Numbered from the stretch's first letter, positions 8,742 through 16,827 are shown. The stretch: DNA of 29,268 nucleotides from a bacterium UBA6115 (GCA_002428405.1 DIWD01000050.1:1-29268); one strand, 5' to 3'. A program made the numbers and translations. The notes: a model not told the origin generated them from the letters alone.

Positions 8742-8779
8742 GAGGGAGGGCTGAGATTCAGCCCTCCCTCTTTTCATTT
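8742..8779 (+). terminator. Intercistronic terminator-like hairpin after the binding-protein gene
   Basis: A perfect 13-bp stem (8742-8754 with 8758-8770) with a 3-base loop is followed by TTTTCATTT. It lies between the binding-protein gene and the first permease with no new good promoter after it. It most likely works as a partial terminator or 3' stabiliser, giving more binding protein than permease. Confidence 0.8.
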
Positions 8780-8848
8780 ATGCCCGGATGGTCTATACTG
8801 CGTTTGGTATGTGACACTCAACTTGACATAGTAAGGAGAGGATGCAGC

Positions 8849-9724
8849 TTGAAAAGGCGCGGCTGGGTTGACTTTCTGTTCATCTTTCCCTGCGCGTTCG
8901 CGTTCCTGATGGTCATTATCTTCCCGTTCATCCTGGGCATCTATTACGCCATGACAGACTGGAACGGCGTCAGATCCACATTGAACTGGGTGGGTTTTGA
9001 CAATTTCAAGACCATGTTCTCACAGCCGCAGTTCCTCTACTCTTTCCTGACCACCCTCATGTATACCGCCATCAATATCGTGCTGGTCAACCTCGCGGGT
9101 TTCCTGATGTCCCTGCTGGCGACCAGCCGCGTCAAAGGCCGCAATTTCTACCGCGCGGGCTTCTTCATCCCCAACCTCATCGGAGGCATCGTCCTGGGCT
9201 ATATCTGGCAATTCGTTTTCAACAATGTGTTTTATGACATTGGCCTGGTTTATATGGGGCAATCGCTCATCGCCCGGAAGGAAACCGTCATCTGGGCAAT
9301 GAGCGCGGTGAACACCTGGCAGTACGCCGGCTATATCATGATGATCTACGTCGCCTCCATCCAGGCCATTCCTGACTCGGTGATGGAAGCTGCAAACGTG
9401 GACGGGGCAAGTTACACCACACGGGTGTTTAAAATCATGATGCCCATGATGGCCAGCGCCTTCACCATCACCCTCTTCCTCACGCTGACCAATTCCTTCA
9501 AGCAGTTTGACCTCAACTTCACCCTCACCGGCGGCGGTCCGTCCATGCGCTTCATGGACAGGGTCATCCAGTCAAGCCAGCTGCTGGCGATGGACATTTA
9601 CGCCACCAACCAGAGCAATCAGATGGCCCAGGCACAGGCTAAAGCCGTCGTGTTCTTCATCGTCCTGGTCGTTTTCTCGCTCGTCCAGGTCTACCTCAAC
9701 AAGCGCAAGGAGGTGGAAGCATGA
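8849..9724 (+). CDS. ABC sugar-type permease (MalF/UgpA-like)
   Basis: This is an inner-membrane subunit of the importer whose receptor is encoded just upstream. The protein has 291 residues and about six hydrophobic helices. The EAA cytoplasmic loop that docks on the ATPase is visible as EAANVDGASYTTRVFKIMMP, near residues 183-202. The TTG start at 8849 was chosen because AAGGAGAGG sits at good spacing and the typical RRGWVDFLFIFP first helix begins at once. The longer in-frame reading from 8780 starts inside the preceding hairpin tail, and the ATG at 8842 is out of frame. It overlaps the next permease by 4 bases (ATGA), so translation is coupled. Confidence 0.92.
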   Translation: MKRRGWVDFLFIFPCAFAFLMVIIFPFILGIYYAMTDWNGVRSTLNWVGFDNFKTMFSQPQFLYSFLTTLMYTAINIVLVNLAGFLMSLLATSRVKGRNFYRAGFFIPNLIGGIVLGYIWQFVFNNVFYDIGLVYMGQSLIARKETVIWAMSAVNTWQYAGYIMMIYVASIQAIPDSVMEAANVDGASYTTRVFKIMMPMMASAFTITLFLTLTNSFKQFDLNFTLTGGGPSMRFMDRVIQSSQLLAMDIYATNQSNQMAQAQAKAVVFFIVLVVFSLVQVYLNKRKEVEA

Positions 9725-10626
9725 GCGCCCCCAATGCAAATGCGATTGTCAAAAAGCATGCCAGTTCCGGCGAAAAGCGCGGCGCGGGCATCATCATCCT
9801 GGAAATCGTCGCCATCCTGATTTTTGTCCTTTTCATGCTGCCTTTCCTCCTGGTCATCCTCAACTCCGCCAAGACGTCAAAGGATATCATCATCAGCCCG
9901 ATCTCCTGGCCGTCTGACTGGACGCTGATCTGGAAGAACATCGTCACCATCTTCGAAAATCCCTCCACCGATTACCTGGGCGCATTTATCGACTCCGCCA
10001 TCATCACAGTGCTCTCCCTAGCAGTCGTTTCCATCTTCTCGGCCATGTGCGCCTGGGCGCTGGTGCGCAACAAGACCAAGTGGTCCACCGTCATCTTCCT
10101 GTTCTTCATTTCCGCCATGGTCATCCCCTTCCAGGTGGTGATGTTCCCCCTGGTCAAGTGGTTCAAATTTTTAGGAGATTCCATACGGCTGCCCCTGCTG
10201 GGAACCTATCACGGAATCGTGTTCGCCTACCTGGGATTCGGCTGTTCCATGACCATCTTTATCTTCCACGGCTTCATCAAGGGCGTACCGCTGGAACTGG
10301 AGGAGGCGGCCACCATTGATGGTTGCGGCCAAGCGCGCACCTTCTTTGAGATCGTCATGCCCCTGCTGCAGCCCACCTTCATTACCGTGCTGATCCTTAA
10401 CGGCATCTGGATCTGGAACGATTACCTGCTGCCGCTGCTCATCCTGGGTTCTGCCGGCGCGGTGCAGACCATCCCCCTGGCCGTCACCTCCTTTGTGGGC
10501 TCCTACCTCAAGCAGTGGGACCTCATCCTGACCAGCACACTGCTGGCCATGATCCCCATCATTGTGCTCTACCTCTTCGCGCAGAAGTACATCATCAAGG
10601 GTATGGTCGAAGGCGCTATTAAGTAA
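9721..10626 (+). CDS. ABC sugar-type permease (MalG/UgpE-like)
   Basis: This is the second membrane subunit of importer 1, with 301 residues. A cytoplasmic N-terminal tail of about 25 residues precedes the first of six helices (IIILEIVAILIFVLFMLPFLL). The EAA loop reads LEEAATIDGCGQARTFFEIVMP, after about two thirds of the length. The C-terminus ends in the family-typical KYIIKGMVEGAIK. It starts at ATG 9721, overlapping the preceding stop, with AAGGAGG inside the upstream gene. No ATPase gene follows; a shared MsmX-like ATPase encoded elsewhere is inferred. Confidence 0.93.
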   Translation: MSAPNANAIVKKHASSGEKRGAGIIILEIVAILIFVLFMLPFLLVILNSAKTSKDIIISPISWPSDWTLIWKNIVTIFENPSTDYLGAFIDSAIITVLSLAVVSIFSAMCAWALVRNKTKWSTVIFLFFISAMVIPFQVVMFPLVKWFKFLGDSIRLPLLGTYHGIVFAYLGFGCSMTIFIFHGFIKGVPLELEEAATIDGCGQARTFFEIVMPLLQPTFITVLILNGIWIWNDYLLPLLILGSAGAVQTIPLAVTSFVGSYLKQWDLILTSTLLAMIPIIVLYLFAQKYIIKGMVEGAIK

Positions 10627-10657
10627 GGTTTGTAAACAATAACGGAAGAACCGGGCA

Positions 10658-10689
10658 GGGAGGGGCGGTTTTGAAAAACCGCCCCTCCC
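10658..10689 (+). terminator. Hairpin at the end of ABC operon 1
   Basis: GGGAGGGGCGGTTTT pairs with its reverse complement (10675-10689), starting 32 bases after the last permease. The stem is 14-15 bp and closes tightly. No T tract follows, so termination efficiency is uncertain, but the position fits an operon end. Confidence 0.65.
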
Positions 10690-10762
10690 CGTTCCCCTCC
10701 CCTGAAAACTTTGATTGGATTCGCAGAGAAAACTGCATTTGGTGAAATCATTTATTTTCTTT

Positions 10763-10907
10763 GGGGGGCAGAGCATCACCGCCGCCTGTGACGGAGAAAG
10801 GTGATGTGTCAGCCCAATGAACCAGAAAGTTTTCCGTCCGAGCAGGACGAGGAAGAGAAAACGACCGTGGTGAATTGAAGGCGCGGGGCTTTCTGGAAAG
10901 ATTGCCC
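10763..10907 (+). other. Structured gene-free region upstream of ltaE
   Basis: The 371-base gap between importer 1 and ltaE contains a dense set of complementary segments. GGGC (10766-10769) can pair with GCCC (10812-10815), enclosing GCATCACC with GGTGATGT (10773-10780/10800-10807). CCAGAAAG (10822-10829) matches CTTTCTGG (10889-10896). Inside that are GTTTTC/GAAAAC (10829-10834/10857-10862) and CGTCC/GGACG (10835-10839/10845-10849). The alternative hairpin CGGGGC/GCCCCG (10884-10889/about 10902-10907) competes with the CTTTCTGG pairing. I recognise no riboswitch class, and no good promoter is visible upstream of it. Confidence 0.35.
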
Positions 10908-10939
10908 CGGGATTTCCTGTTCCCCTGTCTTCCATCCAG

Positions 10940-10948
10940 TGCTACAAT
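10940..10948 (+). promoter_or_regulatory. Extended -10 promoter of ltaE
   Basis: TGC followed by TACAAT (10943-10948) forms an extended -10 element. The -35 region 17 bases upstream is only TTCCCC. Transcription would start near 10955, giving a leader of about 43 bases. Confidence 0.5.
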
Positions 10949-10997
10949 GGCATGGAAAAACGCCGCGAAGGGCACTCCCTTCGCCAAAGGAGCCAGC

Positions 10998-12041
10998 ATG
11001 ATCGATCTGCGCAGCGATACCGTGACCCGGCCGACCCAGGCGATGCGGGAGGCGATGATGACCGCCCCGGTAGGGGACGACGTATACGGCGACGACCCGA
11101 CGGTAAATGAGCTGGAAGCATTGGCGGCGGAGATGACAGGCAAGGAAGCCGCGCTGTTCGTATGTTCCGGCACCATGGGCAACCAACTGGCCATCATGAC
11201 ACATACGCATGCCGGAGAAGAGATCATCGCCGGACTGCAGAGCCATATCATCCAGCATGAGGCCGGCGCCTACGCGCGCCTGTCCAGTGTATCCGCGATG
11301 ACGGCGGACACGGAGCAGGGCCCTATTGGCGCGGAGGTCGTCATGCGCCTTCTGCGAGAGCCGGGCAACCTGCACCACCCTGCCTCCAGCCTCCTTTGCC
11401 TGGAAAACCCGATGTCTGACGGCACCGTAGTCCCGCTGCCCCACATGGAAGGCGCCATCAGGGCCGCGCACGCACACGGGCTGAAGGTGCACCTGGACGG
11501 CGCGCGGCTGTTCAACGCGGCGCTGGCGCTGGGCGAAGACGCAAAGGAAATTGTCAAGGGCTGCGATTCAGTCATGTTCTGCCTGTCCAAGGGCCTGTGC
11601 GCCCCGGTCGGCTCGATGCTGGCAGGCACGAAGGATTTCATCATCAAGGCGCGGCGCAACCGCAAGGTACTGGGCGGAGGCCTCCGCCAGGCCGGTGTGC
11701 TGGCCGCCTGCGGGCTGATTTCGCTCAGGGAAATGACCAAAAGGCTGGGGGAAGACCATGCCAATGCCCGCGCGCTGGCCGAAGCGCTCTCCGCTCTGCC
11801 GCAGGTAGCGGTCAACCCCAAAACGGTACAGACCAACATGGTCTTTGCCCATATTGACGGACCCGGCTGGGATGACACGGGCCTGACTGCGTTTCTTATG
11901 GAGCGGGGCGTGCTGATCAACAACGCGCCTGACGGGCATTACCGCTTCGTCACCCACCATGACGTAAGCCGGGCGGACGTCCTTCGCGCAGCCGGGCGGA
12001 TCGGGGAATACCTGGTGGAGAGGAATCCGGTGAAGACCTGA
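10998..12041 (+). CDS. ltaE: Low-specificity L-threonine aldolase
   Basis: This PLP enzyme cleaves L-threonine or allo-threonine to glycine and acetaldehyde. The 347 residues match the family. The N-terminus IDLRSDTVTRPTQAMREAM is diagnostic. VGDDVYGDDPTVNELE follows, then the HLDGAR motif (D167 and R170 contact PLP) and the Schiff-base lysine K198 in MFCLSKGLCAPVGSML. ATG 10998 was chosen because AAAGGAG lies five bases upstream and the conserved N-terminus starts there; the in-frame extension to 10875 runs through the promoter. The gene stands alone, behind a structured gene-free region. A role in glycine supply or threonine breakdown is inferred from the family. Confidence 0.95.
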   Translation: MIDLRSDTVTRPTQAMREAMMTAPVGDDVYGDDPTVNELEALAAEMTGKEAALFVCSGTMGNQLAIMTHTHAGEEIIAGLQSHIIQHEAGAYARLSSVSAMTADTEQGPIGAEVVMRLLREPGNLHHPASSLLCLENPMSDGTVVPLPHMEGAIRAAHAHGLKVHLDGARLFNAALALGEDAKEIVKGCDSVMFCLSKGLCAPVGSMLAGTKDFIIKARRNRKVLGGGLRQAGVLAACGLISLREMTKRLGEDHANARALAEALSALPQVAVNPKTVQTNMVFAHIDGPGWDDTGLTAFLMERGVLINNAPDGHYRFVTHHDVSRADVLRAAGRIGEYLVERNPVKT

Positions 12042-12123
12042 GCCGCGGGTCCTCTCCCCCGCTATAAAGAAGGGTGCCCGCCGTACCCGCAGCATCCTGA
12101 CGTGATCCCTGTAATCCCTCTGT

Positions 12124-12152
12124 TTGCATTGCGAATGGGTCTGTTGTATACT
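12124..12152 (+). promoter_or_regulatory. Sigma-A-type promoter with a long leader
   Basis: TTGCAT (12124-12129) and TATACT (12147-12152) are 17 bases apart. The predicted start near 12159 leaves an untranslated leader of about 173 bases before the next gene. Confidence 0.7.
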
Positions 12153-12169
12153 TTGAATATATTGAATCC

Positions 12170-12295
12170 GCTGTTTTCGTTCGCTGATGATGCGCCTGCC
12201 GGAAGAAGCCCGAACGCACAGCGGGGGCGAAAACGGCTCCTGAGTATTAGCCCTGTTAAAAAGAAGGGCGCCTTCCCGGCTGACTGCCGCGAAGG
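12170..12295 (+). ncRNA. Candidate structured 5' leader (cis-regulatory RNA, unknown class)
   Basis: The leader folds by eye into three elements. The first is a long arm: GCTGTTTTCG (12170-12179) with CGAAAACGGC (12228-12237), then CGCTG/CAGCG (12182-12186/12219-12223), TGCG/CGCA (12191-12194/12215-12218) and CGG/CCG. The second is a short GCCCT/AGGGC hairpin (12250-12269). The third is CCTTC-CGGC/GCCG-GAAGG (12271-12295). The ribosome site follows at 12314-12318. GGCT (12235-12238) could alternatively pair with AGCC (12249-12252), giving a possible switch. I recognise no known riboswitch motif. Confidence 0.4.
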
Positions 12296-12331
12296 AAAGC
12301 AGGGACCGGAACAGGAGGACGCGCGGGACAC

Positions 12332-13420
12332 TTGTACATAACCTGCGGCAGCAAACAGGCATGGAAGCGACGTCGGAAAGGGTTCGCGGCAATTCCCCGC
12401 AAAGCCCTTGTGTTCTTTCTGCTCTGCTGCCTGTCCTTGACAGCCGCATCAACAGGCTTTGCCTTGATCGAACCGCTCTCGGCGATGATTTATGACATCC
12501 TCACCTATACCCAGGATGCCGATAAGGGGACCGTCAACGGGCTGAAGTTCAACCTGGGCGCGTCCGGAGGGGTCGGCCCATATGACTACAGCATCGCGCT
12601 GCATCAGAACGGCGTGGAGGTGTTCAGAACCAGTTATTCCAGCGGAGGGGAAAAACTGCTGCCGTTTCGATATCTGGGATCCGGCACGTACAGGCTGGAT
12701 CTTTCGGTAAAAGACGTCAGCGGATACCAGGCCTTCACCTCCAAAACGGTCAACATCAATAATGCAGGCGGCCGTGTGACCATCTTTGATATCACGCCTG
12801 CCACCCCATATCCGGACCCCGCCCCGGAACCGACAGCGCCCGCAGTGCCGGATCCCGCGGCATCCTCCGCATTGCCCCCCCTTGCAACGCCTGCCGTGAC
12901 CCCCGCGCCGATGCCAACGCCTGTCCCTGGAAAGAGCTATTTTTACCGGGACAACACCGCCTGTTCGGAGGGATTCCGCTTCCGCGACCTAAGACCGGCG
13001 CTGACTGAAAAATGGTATATGTTTACTCCCCTGGACCTGTCACAGGACGGTGAGCAGATCATCCCCCTGATCGCCTCGAACCTGTTCCAGATCGGCCTGG
13101 TGAAAGTCAGCATCACAGGCGGAAACGTCACGATCACCTATATGGCCGCAGAAGGGGTGTTTGTGAAAAGCGAGTTCATGACCCTCTTCCCGAGCCTTGA
13201 TTCCGTGACCGAGGTTGAAACAAGCGGGCTCTTATCCTCCGCCCTCCCCTTTGGCAAGCCAATCAGCGTGATTGGCGACCTGACCGGGGATACAAGAGTG
13301 CTGCTGTACATGAACCTGGTTGTCGACTACAACGGGAACGAGCAGGGCGTTGTGGGCTTCAGCAGCAAAAGCCCTGCCCATGTCTCCTTCCTCAGGTCCC
13401 TGGAAGTTATCATGGATTGA
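12332..13420 (+). CDS. Secreted or membrane-anchored protein with an Ig-like domain, function unknown
   Basis: This encodes 362 residues. A basic N-terminus (KRRRKG...RK) precedes a hydrophobic segment (about 25-44, ALVFFLLCCLSLTAASTGFA), consistent with a signal peptide. Residues about 65-148 look like a beta-sandwich (GPYDYSIALHQNGVEVFRT, then GSGTYRLDLSVKD and TSKTVNI), similar in feel to PKD/Ig-like domains. A Pro/Ala/Thr linker (about 158-200) leads to a second folded region with no family I recognise. The start is a TTG at 12332 with GGAGG 13 bases upstream, longer than usual. No ATG fits in frame, so the exact start is uncertain. It is preceded by its own promoter and an elaborately structured leader. 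Confidence 0.75.
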   Translation: MYITCGSKQAWKRRRKGFAAIPRKALVFFLLCCLSLTAASTGFALIEPLSAMIYDILTYTQDADKGTVNGLKFNLGASGGVGPYDYSIALHQNGVEVFRTSYSSGGEKLLPFRYLGSGTYRLDLSVKDVSGYQAFTSKTVNINNAGGRVTIFDITPATPYPDPAPEPTAPAVPDPAASSALPPLATPAVTPAPMPTPVPGKSYFYRDNTACSEGFRFRDLRPALTEKWYMFTPLDLSQDGEQIIPLIASNLFQIGLVKVSITGGNVTITYMAAEGVFVKSEFMTLFPSLDSVTEVETSGLLSSALPFGKPISVIGDLTGDTRVLLYMNLVVDYNGNEQGVVGFSSKSPAHVSFLRSLEVIMD

Positions 13421-13457
13421 ACGCCGCAGCCGAAAAGCGGGAACAGAAACATTCTGC

Positions 13458-13486
13458 TTGCTTTTAGTCTTCAGGAGTGGTATCAT
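13458..13486 (+). promoter_or_regulatory. rpmE promoter
   Basis: TTGCTT (13458-13463) and TATCAT (13481-13486) are separated by 17 bases. The leader of about 57 bases contains a CATGG/CCATG hairpin (13500-13504/13512-13516) upstream of the ribosome site, a possible site for L31 autoregulation, though that is speculative. Confidence 0.65.
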
Positions 13487-13549
13487 GCCGTTTGCGGCTC
13501 ATGGTTGCGCGCCATGAATCCGGGATATAAGCGCAAAAGAGGTGAAATC

Positions 13550-13753
13550 ATGAAGAAGGATATCCATCCAAAATACACCGTGGCCACGGTTCGCTGCGTG
13601 TGCGGCGAATCATTCGAGACCGGTTCTGTCAGGAAAGAGATGCGTGTGGACATTTGCTCCAAGTGCCATCCTTTCTTTACCGGCAAGCAGAAGCTGATAG
13701 ACACAGGCGGACGCGTGGACCGTTTCAAGAAGCGCTACGAAAAACAGGGCTGA
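13550..13753 (+). CDS. rpmE: 50S ribosomal protein L31 (zinc-binding form)
   Basis: L31 bridges the ribosomal subunits at the central protuberance. The 67 residues start MKKDIHPKY and carry the C+ zinc set C16, C18, C36 and C39 (VRCVCGES and [12 protein letters not shown]), so this is the zinc-containing paralog rather than the zinc-starvation form. ATG 13550 follows AAAGAGGTG. A longer reading from 13505 has no support. It has its own promoter and terminator and sits directly before the DUF1385-prmC-prfA cluster, a gene order common in clostridia. Confidence 0.97.
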   Translation: MKKDIHPKYTVATVRCVCGESFETGSVRKEMRVDICSKCHPFFTGKQKLIDTGGRVDRFKKRYEKQG

Positions 13754-13770
13754 TCTTCTGTTTTGTCTTT

Positions 13771-13796
13771 AAAAGCGTCCGCCGCAGGACGCTTTT
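13771..13796 (+). terminator. rpmE terminator
   Basis: AAAAGCGTCC (13771-13780) pairs perfectly with GGACGCTTTT (13787-13796) across a 6-base loop. The 3' arm ends in four T and is followed by ATCGTTTC. It starts 17 bases after the rpmE stop. Confidence 0.8.
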
Positions 13797-13820
13797 ATCG
13801 TTTCGGATCTGATATAAACA

Positions 13821-13849
13821 TTGACCACTCTCCCCTAAGGGTATATACC
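13821..13849 (+). promoter_or_regulatory. Promoter of the DUF1385-prmC-prfA operon
   Basis: TTGACC (13821-13826) is followed after 17 bases by TATACC (13844-13849), or after 15 by TATATA. Either would start transcription about 35-40 bases before the DUF1385 start. Confidence 0.5.
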
Positions 13850-13893
13850 ATTGACAGAAAATCCTTCAGCAGGTGAAGGCAGAGGAGGCAGAT

Positions 13894-14925
13894 TTGATCC
13901 ATTCCATAGAAACGGAAAAACCCGCCCGCAGGCCGGACATCGGCGGGCAGGCGGTATTGGACGGTGTGATGATGAAAGCGCCGGACGCTATAGCGGTGGC
14001 GGTGCGCAAGCCCAACGGCGATATCCTCGTCAAGCGGGAATCCTACGCCTCCCCGGCTAAAAAGCACAGCTGGATGGGCAAGCCTTTTCTGCGCGGCTCC
14101 GTCAACATGGTGCTGATGATGAAACTGGGGATGAAAGTGCTCCAGCAGAGCGCGGACATGACCGGCGCGCTGGAAAGCGAAAAGCCGTCCCGGTTTGAAG
14201 CCTGGCTTTCCAAAAAGCTGGGAAAGGGCGCGGACAAGGTGCTGATGGGCCTGGCGATGGTGATGGCGCTGGCGCTGTCCCTGGGGCTGTTCGTGCTGCT
14301 GCCCAATCTCCCGACTGTCGCGCTGCGCAAAGCAGGCTGGTCCCTGTTCGCGGTGAACCTTCTCAGCGGGTCCATCCGCATCCTTATCCTGATGGCCTAC
14401 CTGTACCTGGTCGGCCTGATGCCGGACATGCGGCGAACCTTCCAGTACCACGGCGCGGAGCACAAGGCGGTCTATAACCATGAGGCAGAATTGCCGCTGA
14501 CGCCGGAAAACGCCCAGAAATACACCACCCTGCACCCGCGCTGCGGGACCAGCTTCCTGCTGCTGACCTTTATCCTCTCGATCCTGTTCTATTCAGTCAT
14601 GGATGAGATCATTCTACTGGTCTCCGGCTTTGACATGGGGACGAACTACCTGGTGCGCGTGATCTCACGTCTGGTGTTCCTGCCGGTAGTCGCCGGCATC
14701 GGCTATGAGGCGCTCAAAGGCCTGGCCCACGCGAACAGCCCGCTCACCCGCGCGTTGCGCTGGCCGGGGATGCAGCTGCAGCGGCTGACCACCAAGCCCC
14801 CCACCGATGAGATGCTGGAAGTGGCCATCGCCGCGCTCTCCGCCGCGCTGAACGGATTGCCTGAGGGCGAAAAAACAGAAAACGGCTGCGTCATCCTGCC
14901 CAAGACGGCGGTCGGGAACGCTTGA
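13894..14925 (+). CDS. DUF1385 integral membrane protein (YqhQ family)
   Basis: This encodes 343 residues. The DUF1385 signature is clear: IGGQAVLDGVMMKAPDAIAVAVRKPNGDI near the N-terminus, then FLRGSVNMVLMM, and the central YHGAEHKAVYNHE motif followed by HPRCGTSFLLL. About four to five hydrophobic helices lie in the middle and C-terminal parts. The TTG at 13894 is preferred because AGAGGAGG sits five bases upstream; the GTG at 13873 would place the ribosome site inside the gene. Its stop overlaps the prmC start, so the two are translationally coupled. The linkage to prmC and prfA is widely conserved in Bacillota. The biochemical function is not established. Confidence 0.92.
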   Translation: MIHSIETEKPARRPDIGGQAVLDGVMMKAPDAIAVAVRKPNGDILVKRESYASPAKKHSWMGKPFLRGSVNMVLMMKLGMKVLQQSADMTGALESEKPSRFEAWLSKKLGKGADKVLMGLAMVMALALSLGLFVLLPNLPTVALRKAGWSLFAVNLLSGSIRILILMAYLYLVGLMPDMRRTFQYHGAEHKAVYNHEAELPLTPENAQKYTTLHPRCGTSFLLLTFILSILFYSVMDEIILLVSGFDMGTNYLVRVISRLVFLPVVAGIGYEALKGLAHANSPLTRALRWPGMQLQRLTTKPPTDEMLEVAIAALSAALNGLPEGEKTENGCVILPKTAVGNA

Positions 14926-15761
14926 CCGCGCGGGAAGCCTTGCAGGAGGCTGAACTGCGCCTCAAAGCAGCCGGTGTGCCGGACGCCCGGCTGGATGCCG
15001 AATGGCTGTTGGCTGACGTGTCGGATCTTCCCCGTTTGAAATTGCTTTTACAGACTGATCGATTGTTGGGTGAAGAAGCGCAGGCGCGCTTTTTTGCGTG
15101 GGTCTCCCGGAGGGAGAACCGGGAACCCCTTCAGTATATTCTGGGCAGCGCACACTTTATGGGGCATGAGTTCCTCACACAAAAAGGCGTGCTGATTCCC
15201 CGCGCGGACACAGAAGCCCTGTGCGAGCGCGCTATCGGGCATGTCCAGCCAGGTTTTCGCATTCTGGATCTGTGCTGCGGGACAGGCTGCCTTGGCATCA
15301 GCCTGAAGCTGGCCTTCCCCGGCGAAAAAGTCTGGCTGAGCGACCTGTCAGGGGACGCTGTTTCCCTGGCCAAAAAAAACGCCGCGTTATTGAAGGCCGA
15401 TGTCCGCGTCCTGCTGGGCGATTTGTTTCAACCTTTCAAGGAACAGGCGTTTGACCTGATCCTCAGCAATCCGCCCTATATTCCCTCGCCGGACCTGCAG
15501 GGGCTGCAGCCTGAGGTTCGCTGGGAACCCCTTCTGGCGCTTGACGGCGGCCCTGACGGCCTGGAGTTTTACCGGCGGATCCTGAGGGAAGCGAAAAATC
15601 ACCTCAATCCCGGCGGGATCCTCCTTTTGGAGATAGGCGACGGGGAGGCAGAGGCTGTCTGCGCCTTGCTCGATAGGGATTACCAAAAACCAGCCTTATT
15701 CCCTGACCTGGCCGGACGGACGCGCGTACTTGAAACAAGACTTGGAAACGGTGTACACTGA
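14922..15761 (+). CDS. prmC: Peptide chain release factor N5-glutamine methyltransferase
   Basis: PrmC methylates the glutamine of the GGQ motif in release factors, using S-adenosylmethionine, and so raises termination efficiency. The 279 residues contain the N-terminal helical substrate-recognition domain (1-75), the SAM-binding motif LDLCCGTG (115-122) and the catalytic NPPY tetrapeptide (183-186). It is proposed to start at TTG 14922, overlapping the DUF1385 stop in TTGA. No strong ribosome site is visible, consistent with coupling. Its substrate gene prfA begins 4 bases after the prmC stop. Confidence 0.95.
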   Translation: MTAREALQEAELRLKAAGVPDARLDAEWLLADVSDLPRLKLLLQTDRLLGEEAQARFFAWVSRRENREPLQYILGSAHFMGHEFLTQKGVLIPRADTEALCERAIGHVQPGFRILDLCCGTGCLGISLKLAFPGEKVWLSDLSGDAVSLAKKNAALLKADVRVLLGDLFQPFKEQAFDLILSNPPYIPSPDLQGLQPEVRWEPLLALDGGPDGLEFYRRILREAKNHLNPGGILLLEIGDGEAEAVCALLDRDYQKPALFPDLAGRTRVLETRLGNGVH

Positions 15762-15765
15762 AGGC

Positions 15766-16827
15766 ATGAAAGAGCATTTTACACGCATGCGTGCGCGATA
15801 TGAAGAGCTGTCCGTAGCGGCAGCCCAGCCGGACATCTTCTCCGACCAGCCCCACTTTCAGGCTGTGATGAAAGAGATGGCCGGGCTTGAACCCATGCTG
15901 AAGGCCTGGGACCGGTACGAAGCGCTCCAGCGGGATGCCGCGTCCGCGCGCGAACTGCTCACACACCCGGAGATGCGCGGGATGGCAGAGGAAGAACTGT
16001 CAGCACTGGAAAAGGAAAAGGAAACGCTCTCCCGGGAACTGCGCCTTTTGATGCTGCCCAGGGACGAAGACGATGAGCGTGACGTGGTGATGGAGATCCG
16101 CGCGGGCGCGGGCGGTGACGAGGCGGCCCTGTTCGGAGCGCTGCTGCTGCGCATGTATTCCCGCTACGCAGAGCGGCATGGCTTCGATGTGTCCCTGATG
16201 AGCGTGAATGAGAACGATTTGGGCGGCGTCAGGGAAGCGGTCTTCACACTGAGCGGACGCGGCGCATTCAGCAGGATGAAGTATGAAAGCGGCGTGCACC
16301 GGGTGCAGCGGGTGCCCGCGACGGAAAACGCGGGCCGTATCCACACCAGCACCGCGACCGTGGCCGTGCTGCCCGTCTGGGAGGATGTGGAGGTCGAAAT
16401 CAGCCCGGCTGACCTGCGCATCGATGTCTACCGCTCCTCCGGCCACGGCGGGCAAAGCGTCAACACCACCGACTCGGCCGTTCGGATCACCCACCTTCCA
16501 ACCGGCCTGGTCATCACCTGCCAGAACGAGAAGAGCCAGATCAAGAACCGCGAGCAAGCCATGAAAGTGCTCAAGCTCCGCCTGTACGACCTGATGCACG
16601 CCCGGCGCGGCCAGGCCTACGCGGACAACCGCCGCGGCCAGGTGGGGACGGGCGACCGCAGCGAGCGCATCCGCACCTACAACTTCCCCCAGGGCCGGGT
16701 CACCGACCACCGGATCGGTCTTACACTCTACCAGATCGACCTGATCATGGACGGCGACCTGGACCCGGTCATCCAGGCCCTTGCCGTTGATATGCAGAAG
16801 AAACTGCTTGAGGGCGCCAGCGCCTGA
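15766..16827 (+). CDS. prfA: Peptide chain release factor 1
   Basis: RF1 recognises UAA and UAG stop codons and triggers release of the peptide. The 353 residues match the usual 355-360. The stop-codon-reading tripeptide PAT (184-186, in RVQRVPATENAG) identifies RF1 rather than RF2 (SPF). The catalytic GGQ is at 228-230 in SSGHGGQSVN. ATG 15766 was chosen because the conserved RARYEELS segment then lies at the normal distance from the N-terminus. A TTG at 15730 inside prmC is an alternative. The ribosome site is weak (GAAGG very near the ATG), so coupling to prmC is likely. The GGQ glutamine would be the PrmC target. Confidence 0.96.
   Translation: MKEHFTRMRARYEELSVAAAQPDIFSDQPHFQAVMKEMAGLEPMLKAWDRYEALQRDAASARELLTHPEMRGMAEEELSALEKEKETLSRELRLLMLPRDEDDERDVVMEIRAGAGGDEAALFGALLLRMYSRYAERHGFDVSLMSVNENDLGGVREAVFTLSGRGAFSRMKYESGVHRVQRVPATENAGRIHTSTATVAVLPVWEDVEVEISPADLRIDVYRSSGHGGQSVNTTDSAVRITHLPTGLVITCQNEKSQIKNREQAMKVLKLRLYDLMHARRGQAYADNRRGQVGTGDRSERIRTYNFPQGRVTDHRIGLTLYQIDLIMDGDLDPVIQALAVDMQKKLLEGASA

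Noticed and set aside
10763..10907. Glycine or guanidine riboswitch upstream of threonine aldolase
   Set aside because: I looked for the conserved cores of these classes and did not find them. Only generic stems are present.
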